NCBI RefSeq assembly: GCF_003721225.1
Contig: NZ_RIZI01000145.1
Span: 1 to 20,832 of the forward strand
DNA from: Acidithiobacillus sulfuriphilus
Lineage (GTDB): Bacteria; Pseudomonadota; Gammaproteobacteria; Acidithiobacillales; Acidithiobacillaceae
Length of the DNA: 20,832 bases
Direction: 5' to 3'
Below the pieces are notes generated by a model, which was not told where the DNA came from, searched no databases, and worked only from the letters and a program-made list of their open reading frames with translations. A program made the position numbers and the translations under genes. Positions 17,601 through 20,832 of this stretch are shown in pieces (within the stretch, counting starts at the first letter, position 1; each line of letters opens with the position of its first letter).

Positions 17601-19484
17601 TCAATCCACCTGCGTCACGCCGCGCCGTTTCACGTGAATCATGAGCAGGGAAATGGCCGCCGGGGTGATGCCGGCGATGCGGCTGGCCTGACCGATGCTG
17701 GTGGGGCGATGGCGGCTCAGTTTCTGGGCGCATTCGGTGGAGAGCCCGCGCACCTCGCCAAAGTCCATCGCCGCCGGGAGGGCCACCCCTTCCCAGCGGC
17801 TGGCGCGGGCCACCTCTTCCTGCTGGCGGGCGATGTAGCCGGAATACTTGCACTGGATCTCCACCTGCTCGCGGACCTGGGAATCGCTGCAGGGGTCGAG
17901 ATCCAGGGCCGCGAGGAGACGCGCGTAATCCCAATCGGGGCGACGGAGCAGTTCCAGGGCGGTGACGTCCCGCTGCAGCGCCTGACCCGACACGAAGGAG
18001 AGCCGCTCCGCCTCCGGGCTTGCCGGGAAAATGCGCAGGGCCGCAAGGCGGGCGCTTTCGGCCTGGACGGCAGCCTGCTTCGCGGTGAAGGCCTGCCAGC
18101 GTTCGTCATCGACCAGGCCCATTTCCCGCCCCACGGGCGTCAGACGGGCATCGGCATTGTCTTCGCGCAGTTGCAGACGGTATTCGGCGCGGCTGGTGAA
18201 CATCCGGTAGGGTTCGTCCAGCCCCCGGGTGACCAGGTCGTCCACCATGACCCCCAGATACGCCTCGTGGCGTCCGGGCCACCAGGGGCCCTGGTCACGG
18301 GCGCGGCGGGCGGCGTTGAGGCCGGCCAGGAGGCCCTGGGCGGCAGCCTCTTCGTAGCCGGTGGTGCCGTTGATCTGGCCGGCGCAGAAAAGGCCCGGCA
18401 GGCGTTTGCTCTCCAGGCTGGGGTGGAGATCGCGCGGGTCCAGGTAGTCGTATTCGATTGCATAGCCGGGACGCAGGAGGACGGCGTTTTCCAGCCCGCG
18501 CATGCTACGCACCAACTCTACCTGCACCTCGAAGGGCAGGCTGGTGGAGATGCCGTTGGGATAGACCTCCTGGGTGTCCAGACCCTCGGGCTCCAGGAAG
18601 ATCTGGTGGGAGGCCTTGTCGGCGAAGCGCACGATCTTGTCCTCGATGGACGGGCAATAGCGCGGGCCAACGGACTGGATATGGCCGCCATACAGGGCCG
18701 AGCGCTGCAGGTTGGCGGCGATGATCTCGTGGGTGCGCGGGTTGGTGTGGGTGATGTGGCAGGGGCGCTGCGGCACCGTGATCGCGTGGGTAAGGTAGGA
18801 GAAGGGCGGCGGCGGGGTGTCCCCGGGCTGCTCTTCCAACTGGCTGTAATCGATGCTGCGGCCGTCGATGCGCGGGGGGGTGCCCGTCTTCAGGCGCGCC
18901 ACCGGGAAGGCCATCTCGCGCAAACGCCGGGCCAGGGCATTGGACGGCGGGTCGCCGGCGCGACCGGCGGCATAGTGCTGATCGCCCATGTGGATCTGGC
19001 CGCCCAGGAAGGTGCCGGTGGTGAGGACGACCTGGGGCGCACGGAAGATCAGCCCGGTTTCGAGAACGACACCCGCCAGCCGCTCGCCCTCCACCAGCAG
19101 GTCGCCCACCATGCCCTGAAAGAGCTGCAGATTGGGAATCTCCTCCAGGAGGTGGCGCATGGCGCGCTTATACAGACTACGGTCCGCCTGGGCGCGGGTG
19201 GCGCGCACTGCCGGGCCTTTGCGGGCGTTGAGGATGCGGAATTGGATACCGGCCTGATCGATGGCCCGCGCCATGACCCCGCCCAGGGCATCGATCTCCT
19301 TGACCAGATGCCCCTTGCCGATGCCGCCGATGGCGGGATTGCAGGACATCTGCCCGATGGTGTCCAGGTTCTGGGTCAACAGGAGGGTACGCGCACCCAC
19401 CCGGGCCGCCGCCGCGGCCGCCTCGGTGCCGGCGTGTCCTCCGCCTACCACGATGACGTCATAGATCTGTTCCATAATTTTCAT
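17601..19484 (-). CDS. mnmG: tRNA uridine-5-carboxymethylaminomethyl modification enzyme MnmG (GidA)
   Basis: MnmG, with MnmE, installs the cmnm5 group on U34 of several tRNAs using FAD, NADH and folate. The product has 627 residues (E. coli 629). The FAD-binding motif [12 protein letters not shown] is at the N-terminus, followed by [39 protein letters not shown] holds a conserved cysteine, and [21 protein letters not shown] is the second FAD motif. ATG at 19484 and ATG at 19475 are both possible; no Shine-Dalgarno precedes either. In-frame extensions up to 20123 run through the cupin gene on another frame and are rejected. The 3' end contains a parS match. Confidence 0.96.
   Translation of the reverse strand: MKIMEQIYDVIVVGGGHAGTEAAAAAARVGARTLLLTQNLDTIGQMSCNPAIGGIGKGHLVKEIDALGGVMARAIDQAGIQFRILNARKGPAVRATRAQADRSLYKRAMRHLLEEIPNLQLFQGMVGDLLVEGERLAGVVLETGLIFRAPQVVLTTGTFLGGQIHMGDQHYAAGRAGDPPSNALARRLREMAFPVARLKTGTPPRIDGRSIDYSQLEEQPGDTPPPPFSYLTHAITVPQRPCHITHTNPRTHEIIAANLQRSALYGGHIQSVGPRYCPSIEDKIVRFADKASHQIFLEPEGLDTQEVYPNGISTSLPFEVQVELVRSMRGLENAVLLRPGYAIEYDYLDPRDLHPSLESKRLPGLFCAGQINGTTGYEEAAAQGLLAGLNAARRARDQGPWWPGRHEAYLGVMVDDLVTRGLDEPYRMFTSRAEYRLQLREDNADARLTPVGREMGLVDDERWQAFTAKQAAVQAESARLAALRIFPASPEAERLSFVSGQALQRDVTALELLRRPDWDYARLLAALDLDPCSDSQVREQVEIQCKYSGYIARQQEEVARASRWEGVALPAAMDFGEVRGLSTECAQKLSRHRPTSIGQASRIAGITPAAISLLMIHVKRRGVTQVD
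17626..17641. promoter_or_regulatory. parS: parS centromere-like site in the 3' end of mnmG
   Basis: The bases CGTTTCACGTGAATCA match the widely conserved parS consensus TGTTTCACGTGAAACA at 14 of 16 positions, with the central 12 (GTTTCACGTGAA) identical. It lies 0.8 kb upstream of parA in the same locus, a frequent arrangement. It is inside coding sequence (VKRRG region of MnmG), so the match also has to satisfy codons. ParB binding is inferred. Confidence 0.8.
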
Positions 19485-19488
19485 TGTA
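19483..19488 (-). promoter_or_regulatory. candidate -10 element overlapping the mnmG start
   Basis: The minus strand reads TACAAT (5/6 to TATAAT), overlapping the first ATG. A start of transcription 7-8 nt downstream would fall on the second ATG at 19475, giving a leaderless mRNA. The -35 region is poor (TTGGGT at an 18-bp spacing). Confidence 0.3.
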
Positions 19489-19510
19489 CACGGGTCGGCG
19501 CGCTCCACCC

Positions 19511-19528
19511 AAGAGTCGCCTGCTTCGG
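19511..19528. repeat. copy 1 of a direct repeat bracketing the cassette block
   Basis: AAGAGTCGCCTGCTTCGG here matches 20767-20784 at 16 of 18 positions, with 12 identical bases in a row (GAGTCGCCTGCT). The copies are 1.26 kb apart, one between the cupin gene and mnmG and one upstream of the first attC-like site. Confidence 0.5.
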
Positions 19529-19576
19529 GCGGGGAGAAGCCTGAACGCCGTTGCCAGGCCGGAACGGCCCGGAGAA

Positions 19577-19596
19577 CCCGGCGCGGCATCGCCGGG
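19577..19596. repeat. GC-rich inverted repeat downstream of the cupin gene
   Basis: CCCGGCG and CGCCGGG form a perfect 7-bp stem with a 6-nt loop. An 11-bp palindrome GAGGTAACCTC follows at 19600-19610. Neither is followed by a T run on the minus strand, so an intrinsic terminator is not supported; the 197-bp gap between the cupin gene and mnmG otherwise shows no gene. Confidence 0.45.
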
Positions 19597-19671
19597 CGGC
19601 GAGGTAACCTCGGCAGGGTTGACCAGCAAGGGAAGCGAGCCCGATTGAATCCGGTGTTGGACCCGGGGCCG

Positions 19672-20157
19672 TTAGAGAAATGCAGGGAGAAGGTCCGGCG
19701 GATCGAACTCCGGACGGGCGTGCTCGGCAAGATCGGAGAGAAGCAGAAAGTCGTCGTATTCAAAGGCCGGCCCGAGGGAGCAGCCGACGAGAGCGTACGG
19801 GCCAAGGGGACAAGCGGCCTGCCACCAGCCCGCGGGGACCACATGGAGGGGGGCGGCTGAGGGGGTAATCGAACCCAGTGTGCGCCTGCGGACTTTCCCA
19901 CCCCGGGGCGGAGCGGAGAACAACTCGAGGGAGGAGCCTTCGTAATGATGCCAAGCCTCGTCAGAGCAGACGCGATGCCAGCGACTGAACGTCCCCTCGA
20001 CAAGGAGGAAGTAGATGGCCGAGAAGGAACGTCTGGTGCCGCGACCGTCGGATGGCTGGACGAACCCATCCGAGCGGTAGGCGCAAGCGAAGAAGCCGCC
20101 TTCTGGATGAGGCGTGAGGCCAAGCTGTTGAATCAGTTCGGTCGCGCGAGGGTGCAT
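19672..20157 (-). CDS. cupin DUF985 family protein
   Basis: DUF985 proteins are small RmlC-like cupins whose enzymatic role is not settled. The 161-residue product shows the family signature in order: [14 protein letters not shown] near residue 17, [34 protein letters not shown] and [18 protein letters not shown]. The His-rich WHR and WHHYEG stretch should line the cupin pocket. I chose ATG at 20157 because the longer start at 20205 would lie inside the attC-like site. With this start the gene begins 21 nt after the R' box, as expected for the first codon of an integron cassette. DUF985 genes are common chromosomal genes too, so cassette origin is inferred from context. Confidence 0.87.
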   Translation of the reverse strand: MHPRATELIQQLGLTPHPEGGFFACAYRSDGFVQPSDGRGTRRSFSAIYFLLVEGTFSRWHRVCSDEAWHHYEGSSLELFSAPPRGGKVRRRTLGSITPSAAPLHVVPAGWWQAACPLGPYALVGCSLGPAFEYDDFLLLSDLAEHARPEFDPPDLLPAFL

Positions 20158-20177
20158 GAAGCTCTTTTGTCGAGGGG

Positions 20178-20249
20178 GTTTAACGATGAAGTTCGGCCGA
20201 CGCAAAACCGCGCAGCGGTTGAGCGGCCCGCTGGAGCGTCTTGTTAGCT
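20178..20249 (-). other. attC-like recombination site B (between GNAT and cupin genes)
   Basis: Read on the minus strand, the site runs from AGCTAAC (R'' like, 20249-20243) to GTTAAAC (R', a perfect GTTRRRY, 20184-20178). Each is followed inward by a 5-nt spacer. The middle can fold: GGCCG with CGGCC around AACCGC and GCGGTT. The GNAT stop codon TAA lies within the R'' box, as in many cassettes. The L boxes (GCTCCAGC and GCCGAACTT) pair poorly, so this site is less certain than site A. Confidence 0.55.
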
Positions 20250-20660
20250 GCCGATGTTTTGCTCACGATCAAGCACCCAACACCTTGGGTTGTTCTTGAA
20301 CCCAAGGTGCTCGTAGTATGAATTGGCGGCAGGAGCAGCAACTAATATCAGTTTGCATTTCGGACCCAATTCCCCTTGAGTGATGATCTGGAGTCTCTTA
20401 CCAATGCCTTTTTTCTGATATTCCCTGTGAACTGCAAGATCGGAAAGGTAACAGGCGTAATGAAAGTCCGTCATTGACCGCGCAATGCCTATCAATTTTC
20501 CATCATTCCAGGCCGTAACCATTAGATTGGAATTTTTCACCATCCCTTCCATGCAATCCCGATCATCAATTGGCCTGCGTTCGCCAAGCGTTGATTCGCG
20601 CAGCAGTTCGATGAACTGATCTGATGTTACCGGCACGTTCACTTCGTACTTGATGCTCAT
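20244..20660 (-). CDS. GNAT family N-acetyltransferase
   Basis: GNAT enzymes move an acetyl group from acetyl-CoA to an amine; the substrate here is unknown. The 138-residue product is the usual size of a single GNAT domain. Motif A is SDLAVHREYQKKGIGKRL, with the Q/R-x-x-G-x-G pyrophosphate-binding loop (QKKGIG). Motif B ends with ANSYYEHLGFKNN. ATG at 20660 has AGGAAG 2 nt upstream. The DNA is visibly richer in A and T than the surrounding housekeeping genes, which suggests transfer. It begins 14 nt after attC-like site A and ends inside site B, the layout of an integron gene cassette. Confidence 0.9.
   Translation of the reverse strand: MSIKYEVNVPVTSDQFIELLRESTLGERRPIDDRDCMEGMVKNSNLMVTAWNDGKLIGIARSMTDFHYACYLSDLAVHREYQKKGIGKRLQIITQGELGPKCKLILVAAPAANSYYEHLGFKNNPRCWVLDREQNIGS
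20281..20309. repeat. perfect 11-bp inverted repeat inside the GNAT gene
   Basis: CACCTTGGGTT and AACCCAAGGTG flank a 7-nt loop. The hairpin lies within codons for HLGFKNNPRC near the 3' end of the acetyltransferase gene. No T run follows on either strand. Confidence 0.6.
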
Positions 20661-20673
20661 ATCTTCCTTATGC

Positions 20674-20751
20674 AGTTAACGCAAAGCTAACCTGTGAGCT
20701 ACGAGGCGCAAAGCGCCGACGTAGCGAGTCAGGTTGAGCAACGGGTTGGAC
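20674..20751 (-). other. attC-like recombination site A (upstream of GNAT gene)
   Basis: On the minus strand the 78-bp site starts with GTCCAAC (R'', perfect RYYYAAC, 20751-20745). After a 5-nt spacer come GCTCAACCTG (20739-20730) and a hairpin whose stems are GCTACG/CGTAGC and GGCGC/GCGCC with loop AAA on the plus strand. CAGGTTAGC (20694-20686), a second 5-nt spacer and GTTAACT (R', 20680-20674) follow. The two L boxes are complementary apart from one or two unpaired bases, which is the attC hallmark. The GNAT start codon lies 14 nt beyond. Confidence 0.72.
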
Positions 20752-20766
20752 GAAGCCGCTACGCGG

Positions 20767-20784
20767 AGGAGTCGCCTGCTGCGG
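20767..20784. repeat. copy 2 of the direct repeat bracketing the cassette block
   Basis: AGGAGTCGCCTGCTGCGG, 16/18 identical to 19511-19528. It lies just upstream (in the direction of transcription) of attC-like site A. Confidence 0.5.
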
Positions 20785-20810
20785 CGCCACGAATTATTCT
20801 GCACCTTCAT

Positions 20811-20828
20811 CCCCTCAATGCCGAGGGG
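20811..20828. repeat. short hairpin at the window edge
   Basis: CCCCTC and GAGGGG are separated by 6 nt. It may belong to a further structured site or the end of a preceding gene outside the window. I see no supported gene in 20752-20832. Confidence 0.4.
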
Positions 20829-20832
20829 TTGA

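Noticed and set aside
17634..19544. Plus-strand open frame of 636 codons antisense to mnmG
   Set aside because: Fully covered by mnmG in another frame, with no motif of its own; the composition is that of an antisense shadow.
19606..19663. Possible third attC-like site after the cupin gene (GTCCAAC on the minus strand at 19663-19657)
   Set aside because: The R'' box is a perfect match, but I find no complementary L boxes and the only GTT at suitable distance (GTTACCT) is a poor R' box. The cupin gene may therefore be the original neighbour or a cassette with a degraded site.
19485..20123. N-terminal extension of mnmG to 840 codons
   Set aside because: The extra residues run through the cupin gene in a different frame and are unlike any MnmG; the conserved protein begins at 19484 or 19475.

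Overview
The window looks like the chromosome of an acidophilic, iron/sulfur-oxidising gammaproteobacterium of the Acidithiobacillus ferrooxidans type. This inference rests on two things: the order mnmG-rsmG-parA-parB-atpIBEFHAGDC-glmU-glmS, and a Tn7-like element directly behind glmS, an arrangement described for A. ferrooxidans as Tn5468 (established knowledge, not checked here by alignment). Every protein gene I can support lies on the minus strand, so the window reads biologically from right to left.

Right end (about 20832 to 19500): a small accessory block with integron-cassette architecture. An AT-richer GNAT acetyltransferase gene and a DUF985 cupin gene are each preceded by a short structured site with attC-like R boxes, 5-nt spacers and an internal hairpin. 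No integrase is in view, so this resembles a cluster of attC sites lacking an integrase (CALIN) inserted upstream of mnmG. A 16/18 direct repeat brackets the block.

Middle right (19484 to 15257): mnmG and rsmG (tRNA and 16S rRNA modification) followed by the chromosome-partition pair parA-parB. A 14/16 match to the parS centromere lies in the 3' end of mnmG, 0.8 kb upstream of parA. This is typical of an origin-proximal region.

Middle (15198 to 8347): a complete F1Fo ATP synthase operon, atpI-B-E-F-H-A-G-D-C, with a plausible sigma70 promoter just upstream and a strong intrinsic terminator just downstream. A 345-bp gap follows; it holds the terminator, a REP-type inverted pair (REPIN), a -35-like TTGACA and a degenerate parS-like palindrome. 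Then come glmU and glmS, which supply UDP-GlcNAc for the cell wall.

Left end (4752 to 1): the right end of a Tn7-like transposon. It starts 23 bp beyond the glmS stop codon with TGT, followed by four perfectly phased 20-bp TnsB-type repeats, then tnsA, tnsB and tnsC in overlapping order. The catalytic residues of TnsA and TnsB and the Walker motifs of TnsC are all present. tnsC is open through the window edge (540 codons, no stop). TnsD, the cargo and the left end must lie outside the window.
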